NCBI GenBank assembly: GCA_019192445.1
Contig: JAHCMK010000005.1
Location: forward strand, 248,001 to 312,000
DNA from: Oceanococcus sp. HetDA_MAG_MS8
GTDB taxonomy: Bacteria; Pseudomonadota; Gammaproteobacteria; Nevskiales; Oceanococcaceae
DNA: 64,000 bases
Reading direction: 5' to 3'
The notes beneath the pieces were generated by a model. It was given only the letters and a program-made list of their open reading frames with translations, was not told the DNA's origin and did not search any database. Below, piece after piece: positions 15,191 through 22,312 of this stretch. The translations under genes were made by a program, and so were the position numbers. Numbering within the stretch: position 1 is the stretch's first letter; every line of letters begins with the position of its first letter.

Positions 15191-16915
15191 CTACCCCACC
15201 AGCGATCCCAGGTCGCCGGCGTAGCCGTTGACGGCCAAGTGTTGGATGCGCGCGGCGAGCTCCCCCAGGTTGGAATCCAGCACAATGCGCTTAATCTCCA
15301 AGATGCTCGAGGGATGCATGGAGTATTCGCGTAAACCCAATGCGAGTAGCAACCGCGTATAGCGCGCATCACCTGCCATCTCCCCACACATGGACACGGG
15401 AATGCCAGCGCTGTGGCCGGCTTCAATGGTCATGGCAATCAATTGCAGCACGGCCGGGTGGAGTGGGTCGTAGAGATAATTGACCTCATCATCCACGCGG
15501 TCGATGGCCAGGGTGTACTGAATCAGGTCATTGGTACCAATGGAAAAGAAATCGCAATGCTGGGCGAGTTGATGCGCTGCCAAAGCGGCAGCGGGGACCT
15601 CGATCATGGCGCCTACGGCGATGTCCTTATCGAACTTCACATCGCGTGCTGCTAATTCCTGCATAACCTCCTGAATCAACGCCCGGGAGCGGAGTAATTC
15701 GTCCACATTGGAGATCATCGGCAGCATCAATTTGATGGTCCCGTAGGCGGAAGCGCGGAGCAGGGCGCGGAGCTGCGTGCGAAACAGCTCTTCTTCCTTT
15801 AAGCACAGCCGGATGGCCCTTAAACCCAGTGCGGGGTTATTCGGTGTAGGCCCGGCAATTCGGCCCGAGTCCACTTGCTTATCTGCGCCTACATCCAAGG
15901 TGCGGATCGTGACTGGTCCCGATACCGCCTGAATCACGTTGACATAGGCCTCGAACTGCTCGGCTTCCGTTGGCAGCTCCGTGCGGTTCATGTACAGGAA
16001 TTCTGTGCGATACAAGCCAACGCCAGTGGCGCCTACCCCATGCGCATGTGCGGTGTCGGCGGGCAGTTCGATATTGCATTGCAATGTAATTGGCGTGCCA
16101 TCTTGGGTGACGGCGTCCACATCGCGCAGCTTGTCCAACATGCTGCGAAACCGCGCGTCGGCCGCTGCACGCTCTTCAAATTCCTGGCGTTCTTCCGGAG
16201 TGGGTAAGGCAATGGCTTCACCGGCCTGCCCATCCACCAGAATCAGCGCGCCCTCACTCACGGCAGACTCTGCACCGTGAACGCCGACGATCGCCGGAAC
16301 CCCTAAGCTACGCGCAAGAATCGCTGTATGCGACAGCGGCCCACCAAACTCGGTAATAAAGCCGCCAATTCCTTGCTTTTGCAGCAAAATCACATCTGCG
16401 GGTGTGATGTCATCTGCGACCACCACGGGCGCAGCAGCTGAGTTTGGTAGGCCGGAGGGCGGAAGACCAGCATCGGCCTGGCTGAGCAAGCGTTGAATGC
16501 GCGCTACTACATGCTCGACATCGTCTTGGCGGCTACGCAGGTAGGCATCGTCCATGGCGTCGAAGACGGCTACCAGTTGCTCGCACTGCTGCTGTAAGGC
16601 CCATTCCGCATTGACCTGTTCTGCCTGGATCAGGTCGGTTACCGCAGACGAGAAAGCGCGGTCATCCAGCATCAACAGGTGAGCATCGATAAATGAAGCA
16701 ATCTCTTTGGGAGTGTCCGCTGGAATGTCTTCACGAATAGCCGACAGCTGCTGACGCGCTGTTTCTCGCGCGGCGTTGTAGCGTGCGCACTCAGCTGTGA
16801 GTTCAGCGGGGGCCACATGCCGCTTCTCTACCGGTGCTGAGCGCCCGTGTAGCTTGTGCGCCGGGCCCATGGCAATGCCACGGGAGACGCCAATGCCCCG
16901 TAGCGCGATACTCAT
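15191..16915 (-). CDS. ptsI: PTS enzyme I (phosphoenolpyruvate-protein phosphotransferase)
   Basis: 574 residues, the standard length for enzyme I. It takes phosphate from PEP and passes it to HPr. The swivelling domain carries the active histidine, His196 in GGPLSHTAILARS. The PEP-binding barrel holds RTEFLYMNR, the LDVGADKQ segment and SMCGEMAGD with the catalytic cysteine. There is no N-terminal GAF domain, so it is the ordinary EI rather than the GAF-bearing PtsP. Its start overlaps the ptsH stop by four bases. It is the last gene of the rpoN-PTS cluster. Confidence 0.95.
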   Translation of the reverse strand: MSIALRGIGVSRGIAMGPAHKLHGRSAPVEKRHVAPAELTAECARYNAARETARQQLSAIREDIPADTPKEIASFIDAHLLMLDDRAFSSAVTDLIQAEQVNAEWALQQQCEQLVAVFDAMDDAYLRSRQDDVEHVVARIQRLLSQADAGLPPSGLPNSAAAPVVVADDITPADVILLQKQGIGGFITEFGGPLSHTAILARSLGVPAIVGVHGAESAVSEGALILVDGQAGEAIALPTPEERQEFEERAAADARFRSMLDKLRDVDAVTQDGTPITLQCNIELPADTAHAHGVGATGVGLYRTEFLYMNRTELPTEAEQFEAYVNVIQAVSGPVTIRTLDVGADKQVDSGRIAGPTPNNPALGLRAIRLCLKEEELFRTQLRALLRASAYGTIKLMLPMISNVDELLRSRALIQEVMQELAARDVKFDKDIAVGAMIEVPAAALAAHQLAQHCDFFSIGTNDLIQYTLAIDRVDDEVNYLYDPLHPAVLQLIAMTIEAGHSAGIPVSMCGEMAGDARYTRLLLALGLREYSMHPSSILEIKRIVLDSNLGELAARIQHLAVNGYAGDLGSLVG

Positions 16916-17193
16916 GCCTCTTCTCCGAATCGATCCTCCACCAGGGCTTGAATGGCATCCAGAGCCGCCTGGGCATCGCTGCCGTCGGCTTCCACCACCA
17001 ATTCAGTACCCTGAGCTGCGGCGAGCATCAAAATGCCCATCATGCTCTTGGCATTCACCGAGCGCTTGGTGGTGCGCAAAGTAATGACGCTGTCGAAGTG
17101 CGACGCGGTTTGGACCAGGCGCGCGGCGGCGCGGGCATGCAGGCCAAGTTTGTTGCAGATGGTCAGTTCACGGCTGTGCGGGGAGGAACTCAT
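16912..17193 (-). CDS. ptsH: HPr phosphocarrier protein
   Basis: 93 residues. The phosphorylated histidine is His19 in NKLGLHARAA. Ser50 in NAKSMMGIL occupies the regulatory serine position that HPr kinase modifies. It accepts phosphate from enzyme I and passes it to EIIA proteins. It overlaps the EIIA gene and ptsI by four bases on each side, which indicates coupled translation. The presence of hprK in the same cluster makes the intact serine site meaningful. Confidence 0.95.
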   Translation of the reverse strand: MSSSPHSRELTICNKLGLHARAAARLVQTASHFDSVITLRTTKRSVNAKSMMGILMLAAAQGTELVVEADGSDAQAALDAIQALVEDRFGEEA

Positions 17194-17588
17194 ACGGGGC
17201 GGGGCTCACAGGCGAGGATGCCGCGCTGGCCCCCTTCGACGGCAGCGGTGGCCAGATCATCGAGGGACAACTGCGGATAATTGTAGATTTTGAACAACAT
17301 CGGTAGGTTCAGGCCGGCAACCACGCGGCTGTTCACACAGCCAGCAATATGGTTGGCGATATTGCTGGGAGTGGAGCCGAAGGCGTCGGTGAGTACCAGC
17401 ACTCCTTGACCCTCATTCAGCTTTTTAATCAGTTGTTCACCCTGCACGATCAAAGGTTGAGTGTCGTTCACGCGCCGGACCTCCAGCACTTCAGTGCGTA
17501 GCGGCAGGTTTCCCAGCACCTCGGTTACGGTGTCGAGCAGGGTTTGGCTGAGCTTGCCATGGGTGACAAGTAAGACCGCAACACTCAT
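17190..17588 (-). CDS. PTS EIIA component, mannose/fructose family
   Basis: 132 residues, a free EIIA domain of the mannose superfamily. The active histidine is His10 in LLVTHGKLS, and LTDAFGSTPSNIA is the second family motif. In complete PTSs this domain feeds EIIB, EIIC and EIID, none of which is here. In betaproteobacteria and some gammaproteobacteria a lone copy sits between rapZ and ptsH and is thought to be regulatory. It starts one base after the rapZ stop codon and overlaps ptsH by four bases. Confidence 0.9.
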   Translation of the reverse strand: MSVAVLLVTHGKLSQTLLDTVTEVLGNLPLRTEVLEVRRVNDTQPLIVQGEQLIKKLNEGQGVLVLTDAFGSTPSNIANHIAGCVNSRVVAGLNLPMLFKIYNYPQLSLDDLATAAVEGGQRGILACEPRPV

Positions 17589-17589
17589 T

Positions 17590-18483
17590 TCAAGGTAACT
17601 CCGTATGTCGCACGCTAACCATGGGGAAGTCGGCGCCGAGGGCTAGTGCGACTTCTTCTGCTAGAAAAACTGATCGGTGTTGGCCACCCGTGCAGCCAAT
17701 GCCCACCGTCAGATAATGCCGATTCTGCGCGGCGTAATGGGGTATCCAGCGGCGCAAAAAATGGAGGATGTCCTCGCGCATTTGCATCACCTCGGGTTGG
17801 TCGCGCAGCCAGGCCTGCACCGCGGGGTCGCGGCCGGTGCCGCTCCGCAGCTCCGGCGCCCAATGGGGGTTTGGCAGGCAGCGTACGTCGAAAACCAAAT
17901 CCAAACCCTTGGGCGCACCATGTTTGAAGCCAAAGGAGCGCACGACCGTGGCCAAATTCAGGCCGGGGCTATTGTCCGGACTCAGGGTGGTGCGGATCAG
18001 CTCCCGCAACTCGTGCAAGTTGGTATCGCTGGTATCCAGGGTGATATCGGCAATCTGCGCCACCGGGTCCAATAGTTGTTGCTCGGAGCGCAGTGCTTCG
18101 CCCAGATCATGATCTGGGCCGGTTAAGGGGTGCTTGCGCCGTGTTTCCGAGAAGCGGCGAATGAGTACATCAAAGGAGGCCGTCAGGTACAACAAGCGAA
18201 CCGAGTGACTAGAGCGTGCTCGGGCTTGCTGTAAATACTCGGGAAAGGCGCGCACATCGTCGGCGCTGGCGCGCGCATCAATCCCCACAGCAATGCGCTG
18301 GTATCGCGCGTCGTTGCCGGCCAGGCTCGCCGGATCTAGGTTGGCGGCCAGGGCGAGCGGGAGATTATCGATACAAAAGTAATCCAGGTCTTCCAGCATA
18401 TCCAGCGCCACTGATTTGCCGGCGCCGGATAGGCCAGAGACAAAGACGAGATCGAGTAATGGACTCACGGGGTCCTTTTCCAT
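17590..18483 (-). CDS. rapZ: RNase adapter / P-loop protein RapZ
   Basis: 297 residues from the ATG at 18483; an ATG at 18516 would add 11 residues without family resemblance. The Walker A motif GLSGAGKS is at residues 17-24, followed by ALDMLEDLDYFCIDNLP. The C-terminal domain has SFGFKHGAPKGLDLVFDVRCLPNPHW and the GCTGGQHRSV loop. RapZ binds small RNAs and guides RNase E in control of amino-sugar synthesis in enterics. The start lies inside the 3' end of hprK, giving a 19-base overlap. Confidence 0.94.
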   Translation of the reverse strand: MEKDPVSPLLDLVFVSGLSGAGKSVALDMLEDLDYFCIDNLPLALAANLDPASLAGNDARYQRIAVGIDARASADDVRAFPEYLQQARARSSHSVRLLYLTASFDVLIRRFSETRRKHPLTGPDHDLGEALRSEQQLLDPVAQIADITLDTSDTNLHELRELIRTTLSPDNSPGLNLATVVRSFGFKHGAPKGLDLVFDVRCLPNPHWAPELRSGTGRDPAVQAWLRDQPEVMQMREDILHFLRRWIPHYAAQNRHYLTVGIGCTGGQHRSVFLAEEVALALGADFPMVSVRHTELP

Positions 18484-18926
18484 GCTTGCAGTCGCTCCGG
18501 TCCAAGCCGACAGCATAGCTCGATCACCGCGCTGTGGTTGGCCCCTGTGGGCAAATGCAAGGTGGGAATGGCATGGCCCAGAACCTCGGTGAACCGAAGT
18601 TCAGGGATGGTGCACTGGGGCGGGGAGTGCTGGAGTTCAACCAGCCAGCCGATGGTTTGAGCTTGTGCGGTCCAGGCTTTGGGGCCGAAAGCCTGCTGCA
18701 CATCCACAATGCCAACGCCGCGCAGGGCGAGTTGCGGTTTGTGAGCAGACGGTGACTGCCCCTGCAATGCTTGGTGTTGGGAGCTTAAGATCACACAATC
18801 GTCAGCAACCAATCCATGCCCGCGCTCGAGCAGATGAAGACATTGCCAGCTCTTGCCAGCGCCGGGCTCACCACGCAACAAAACCCCTGTGCTGTGCACC
18901 CGGCAGAGACTGCCGTGAACGTCCAC
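18465..18926 (-). CDS. hprK: HPr kinase/phosphorylase, short catalytic-domain form
   Basis: 153 residues from a GTG at 18926; a stop codon lies eight codons upstream, and no other start codon fits. The Walker A motif GEPGAGKS is at residues 19-26, then GLVADDCVIL and the HprK signature LRGVGIVDV. The usual N-terminal domain of about 130 residues found in Firmicutes and in long proteobacterial HprK is missing, so this resembles the short alphaproteobacterial form. It would phosphorylate and dephosphorylate Ser50 of the HPr encoded two genes downstream. It overlaps rapZ. Confidence 0.85.
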   Translation of the reverse strand: MDVHGSLCRVHSTGVLLRGEPGAGKSWQCLHLLERGHGLVADDCVILSSQHQALQGQSPSAHKPQLALRGVGIVDVQQAFGPKAWTAQAQTIGWLVELQHSPPQCTIPELRFTEVLGHAIPTLHLPTGANHSAVIELCCRLGPERLQAWKRTP

Positions 18927-18959
18927 GCTATGTGTCTGGGACCGTCGCTATTAACCGCT

Positions 18960-19421
18960 TTAGTCGCCTACCGGCTTGGAAGCGAGTACCGCATAGAGCG
19001 ACTCAGCATCGCTAGCTTCGCGCATTTTGCCGACCACACTATCATCCTGGCAAAGCTCGGCAATGGCCGCCAGAGTTTGCAGGTGAAGCTGGGTTGCTTC
19101 TTTGGGAACGATCAGCCCGAACAAGAGGTCGACGCCTTTGCGGTCAACGGATTCAAAGTCGATGGGGGCGGGAAGTTTGATGACTGCACCGACGGCTTGG
19201 TCCAGCCCGGAAATGCGGCCGTGTGGGATGCCTACACCCGAACCCAGGCCTGTGCTGCCAAGCTTTTCCCGGTTGACTAAAGCGGTGAAGATCTCCCGAG
19301 CGTCCAAATCCTCGGTGGCTTGGGCCAGGATATTGGCCAGCTCTTCCAGGGCCCGCTTCTTACTACTCACCTCGCTAGCGATGTGGACGGAGGAGGCTGA
19401 AATAATGTCTGCCAGTGTCAT
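18960..19421 (-). CDS. ptsN: PTS EIIA(Ntr) regulatory protein PtsN
   Basis: 153 residues of the EIIA fructose/Ntr fold. The active histidine is His67 in SGVGIPHGRI. It receives phosphate via HPr and, in its known relatives, controls potassium uptake and other targets by binding partner proteins. It lies downstream of hpf, separated by a hairpin with a U-rich tail that may lower read-through, and 33 bases upstream of hprK. Confidence 0.94.
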   Translation of the reverse strand: MTLADIISASSVHIASEVSSKKRALEELANILAQATEDLDAREIFTALVNREKLGSTGLGSGVGIPHGRISGLDQAVGAVIKLPAPIDFESVDRKGVDLLFGLIVPKEATQLHLQTLAAIAELCQDDSVVGKMREASDAESLYAVLASKPVGD

Positions 19422-19435
19422 GTGTGTCTAAGGTC

Positions 19436-19472
19436 CCCAAAAACGAAAGCGGCGGGCTTACTGCCCGCCGCT
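19436..19472 (-). terminator. Terminator/attenuator between hpf and ptsN
   Basis: AGCGGCGGGC (19448-19457) pairs perfectly with GCCCGCCGCT (19463-19472) around a five-base loop. Read on the minus strand the stem is followed by TTTCGTTTTT. It lies between two same-strand genes, so it probably makes transcription of the PTS genes partial relative to rpoN-hpf. Confidence 0.8.
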
Positions 19473-19498
19473 GATGGATGTCTGCGCAAGCGCAGCTC

Positions 19499-19831
19499 CT
19501 ATTGTACTAGTTGATCGGCTGCGGCTTTGATACCGCTGCGCGCGTGGTGGTCTTTGTGCCGCTCTTTGTACTTGGCGGTTTGCCGATCTAGTTTGTCCAC
19601 GAGCTTATCGATGGCCGTATACATGTTCTCTGCGGTGGCGGCGGCGTGTAGATTCGCTCCGCGCGCATGTAGGGTGGCTTCGGCCTTGTGATGCTGGCGC
19701 TCAACCGTCAGCACAACGTTGGCGTCGATCATGTCATCGGAGTGGCGTTCAATACGACCTAGCTTGTCGATAACAAAGTTACGCAGCGGGTCGGTGAGGT
19801 CCACATGATGGCCCGTGATATTCAAATTCAT
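19499..19831 (-). CDS. hpf: Ribosome hibernation promoting factor, short form
   Basis: 110 residues of the RaiA/HPF family: MNLNITGHHVDLTDPLRNFV, the KLGRIERH segment and the EATLHARGANLHAAATAENMYTAID core. The short C terminus places it with the HPF/YhbH group that promotes 100S ribosome dimers in stationary phase. Its position directly after rpoN is the classical one. A structured 100-base gap separates it from rpoN. Confidence 0.94.
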   Translation of the reverse strand: MNLNITGHHVDLTDPLRNFVIDKLGRIERHSDDMIDANVVLTVERQHHKAEATLHARGANLHAAATAENMYTAIDKLVDKLDRQTAKYKERHKDHHARSGIKAAADQLVQ

Positions 19832-19863
19832 ACAAAGACTCCTCTCGGCAATCCTGATGTGCC

Positions 19864-19926
19864 CATGTTGTAGGACCGCAATGGTCGCAACATGTTCACG
19901 TGATACCTGAGCGCGGTTCGCTCAGG
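19864..19926. repeat. Two hairpins in the rpoN-hpf gap
   Basis: CCTGAGCG (19906-19913) pairs with CGCTCAGG (19919-19926) immediately after the rpoN stop. CATGTTG (19864-19870) pairs with CAACATG (19888-19894), with an inner GACC/GGTC stem. Neither has a U tract, so RNA processing or stability is more likely than termination. Confidence 0.6.
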
Positions 19927-19929
19927 GTG

Positions 19930-21384
19930 TCAGGCGCGGACCCGGCGTTCGTGCGTGGGCGCAATGCCCAGAGTGTCTCGATATTTTGCGACGGTTCGGC
20001 GGGCCACCTGCACACCCTCGTCGTGCAACATTTGTACCAGACGGGAGTCGCTCAGGGGCTTCGCCGGATTCTCGGCCGACACGAAGCGCTTGATCATGGC
20101 CTGAATAGCAGTAGCTGAGCAGCTTCCCCCTTCCGTTGTCCCAACGGAGCTTGAAAAGAAGTACTTGAGCTCGAAGAGGCCACGTGGCGTATGCATGTAC
20201 TTGCTGGCCGTTGCTCGGGATACCGTTGATTCGTGCAACCCGAGGCGGTCAGCGATGTCCCGCAACACCAGCGGCTTCATCGCCTCAGGTCCATATTCCA
20301 GAAAACCACGCTGGAGGTCAACGATCTCCTGTCCCACCCGCAGCAGAGTCTCGTTTCGGCTGCGTAGCGCATGCAGAAAATGGCGTGCTTCCGCGAGATG
20401 GCTCTTGAGCGTCTGCTGCTCCGGGCTGCCATCGCCGCGCTTCAGATAGGACTGATAGGTGCTATTGATACGAATCTTTGGCGCAATTTCCGGGTTGAGT
20501 AAAGCCTCCCAACGGCCGCTGCGCTTACGCACGAAGAGGTCCGGGGAGACATATTGATTGGAGTGGTCTTGGAAGGGGGCGCCGGGATGCGGTTGCAGGG
20601 AGCGTATGAGGTGCAGCGCCAAGTCCACCTGCTCTTCGCTGGCCTGCAACCGTTTGCTCAGCGAACGCAGTGGAATTTGGGTGATGTCCTGCAGGTGCTG
20701 GCTCACAATGCGTTGAGCGATATCACGCTCGGGACATGCGGGTACGCCCTGCAATTGGAGTTGCAGGCACTCACGCAGATCGCGCGCCGCCACGCCGATC
20801 GGGTCACAGCTCTGCAACTGAGCGAGTACTCCATCAACCTCAGCGGGGCTAAGTTCGCAGTCGCTGCAGATGGTGTCCCGTAGCTCGACATAGTCGAGGA
20901 TGTAACCACGCTCATCCAGTCCATCAATGAGGTAAGCACAGGCACTGCGCTGAGTCGAGTCCAAAGGCAGCAGCCGCGCCTGATTCAGCAAATGATCTTG
21001 CAGGTCCGGTGTGCTGGTCATGGAGGCTTGGCGGTAGTCCTGCAAGGCCTGTTGCGCCTCTGGGTCATCACTACTGCCGCTGTAAACATCGTTCCAGCTG
21101 AAGTCTTCGCCGGGGTCGTCTGGGATGGCCTCGGAGGTGTCGTTGGCCTGTTTAAGCTCGCCGGCATTCTCCGCGGCGCTAGTCGTAGGCTCGTCTGTGG
21201 TGGGCTCTGGGCTATCGACCTCGGCTTCGGCCTCTTCGGGCTCGAGCATCACATTCGAATCCAAGGCCTGCTGAATCTCCGTTTGCAGGTCCAAGGACGC
21301 CATTTGCAGCAGCCGAATGGCTTGCTGCAGGGCAGGAGTCATCGAGAGGCTCTGGCCCAGCTTCAGGCTCAGGACATTCTTCAT
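19930..21384 (-). CDS. rpoN: RNA polymerase sigma-54 factor
   Basis: 484 residues, typical for RpoN. Region I is glutamine/leucine-rich (KLGQSLSMTPALQQAIRLLQ), followed by an acidic region II (about 50-115) and the core-binding region. The DNA-binding domain has a helix-turn-helix (LGLHESTVSRATASKYM), and the RpoN box ARRTVAKYRD is near the C terminus. It recognises -24/-12 promoters and needs AAA activators. lptB, commonly upstream of rpoN, is not here; trmL is instead. Confidence 0.97.
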   Translation of the reverse strand: MKNVLSLKLGQSLSMTPALQQAIRLLQMASLDLQTEIQQALDSNVMLEPEEAEAEVDSPEPTTDEPTTSAAENAGELKQANDTSEAIPDDPGEDFSWNDVYSGSSDDPEAQQALQDYRQASMTSTPDLQDHLLNQARLLPLDSTQRSACAYLIDGLDERGYILDYVELRDTICSDCELSPAEVDGVLAQLQSCDPIGVAARDLRECLQLQLQGVPACPERDIAQRIVSQHLQDITQIPLRSLSKRLQASEEQVDLALHLIRSLQPHPGAPFQDHSNQYVSPDLFVRKRSGRWEALLNPEIAPKIRINSTYQSYLKRGDGSPEQQTLKSHLAEARHFLHALRSRNETLLRVGQEIVDLQRGFLEYGPEAMKPLVLRDIADRLGLHESTVSRATASKYMHTPRGLFELKYFFSSSVGTTEGGSCSATAIQAMIKRFVSAENPAKPLSDSRLVQMLHDEGVQVARRTVAKYRDTLGIAPTHERRVRA

Positions 21385-21497
21385 GGCGTTGCAATCACAG
21401 GCCGGATCAATTCCATTTCAAAGCAAATCTGTGCCAGGTGGCGCTGAAATAAGGGCTACATGTGCGGCTCATTTCAGTGCCTTCCCAACTGGCAAGA

Positions 21498-21980
21498 TTA
21501 TTGCATCGCGCCGACAAAATCACACTGCCGCCAGGCTTCGTAGACGAACACCGCTGTGGCGTTGGCCAAGTTAAGGCTGCGCGAACCCTCTACCATCGGC
21601 AGTCTTAATCGCTGCTGGGCGGGGTAGGCTTCCCGAAAATCGGGCGGTAGTCCGCGGGTTTCGGAGCCCATGACCAGCATGTCTCCTGGCTCAAACTGCA
21701 CTTGGGTTGGGGGGCGACTCGCGTGTTTGGTGGTCAGAAAAATGCGCTCTTCGCGCACCTCTGGCGTGGCCTCGCGGAGGCAGGACCAATCCCGATGAAC
21801 CCGTACCTTGACGAATTCGTGATAGTCCAAACCGGCGCGGCGCAGGCGCTTGTCATCCAGAATAAAACCCAGGGGCTGCACCAAATGCAGCTGGGCTCCC
21901 ACATTGGCGCATAGGCGGATGATGTTGCCCGTGTTCCCTGGGATTTCTGGTGCATAAAGCACCACGTGCAGCCAGCTCAT
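21498..21980 (-). CDS. trmL: tRNA (cytidine/uridine-34 2'-O)-methyltransferase TrmL
   Basis: 160 residues of the SpoU/SPOUT knot family. Motifs are ALYAPEIPGNTGNIIRLC-like (VLYAPEIPGNTGNI), the MVMGSETRGLPP motif 2 and LRLPMVEGSRSLNLANATAVFVYEAWRQ motif 3. It methylates the wobble nucleotide of two tRNA-Leu isoacceptors in E. coli. The ATG overlaps the stop of the preceding membrane protein gene (ATGA). Confidence 0.94.
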   Translation of the reverse strand: MSWLHVVLYAPEIPGNTGNIIRLCANVGAQLHLVQPLGFILDDKRLRRAGLDYHEFVKVRVHRDWSCLREATPEVREERIFLTTKHASRPPTQVQFEPGDMLVMGSETRGLPPDFREAYPAQQRLRLPMVEGSRSLNLANATAVFVYEAWRQCDFVGAMQ

Positions 21981-22312
21981 GCGCCCAGAGCCAAGGCAAC
22001 CAGGGCCAGGCTGGCGAAGGCATGGATCACCATGACCGGCCGCGGGAACTCTCCCTGCTTATGGCGCGCCCCAAAGAGCATGGCCCCGCTAGCAATCACG
22101 ACGACAACCGCAATGACTTCGGGGTTGCTCCAGGGGCCTTCGCGGCGATAGAGCAAAGCCAAACTGGCGAGCAATAGGCCCCCTGCGATAGCGTGCAGCA
22201 AAACCAAGCCTTGTGAGGGCGTCAGGGATCGCGCCAACCAACGTGGCCACAAGGCCATTCCGCTGAGCAGCCCAAGTGCGATCAGTAGCCACCACCAAAC
22301 TGTGTCGATCAT
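21977..22312 (-). CDS. Small multi-pass membrane protein, function unknown
   Basis: 111 residues from the ATG at 22312, which overlaps the stop codon of the M16 protease gene (ATGA). Four hydrophobic segments are visible: WWWLLIALGLLSGMALW, GLVLLHAIAGGLLLASLALL, VIAVVVVIASGAMLFGA and PVMVIHAFASLALVALALGA. I do not recognise the family. Coupled overlaps on both sides tie its expression to the protease and trmL. A longer reading from 22399 lies inside the protease gene and is not favoured. Confidence 0.7.
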   Translation of the reverse strand: MIDTVWWWLLIALGLLSGMALWPRWLARSLTPSQGLVLLHAIAGGLLLASLALLYRREGPWSNPEVIAVVVVIASGAMLFGARHKQGEFPRPVMVIHAFASLALVALALGA

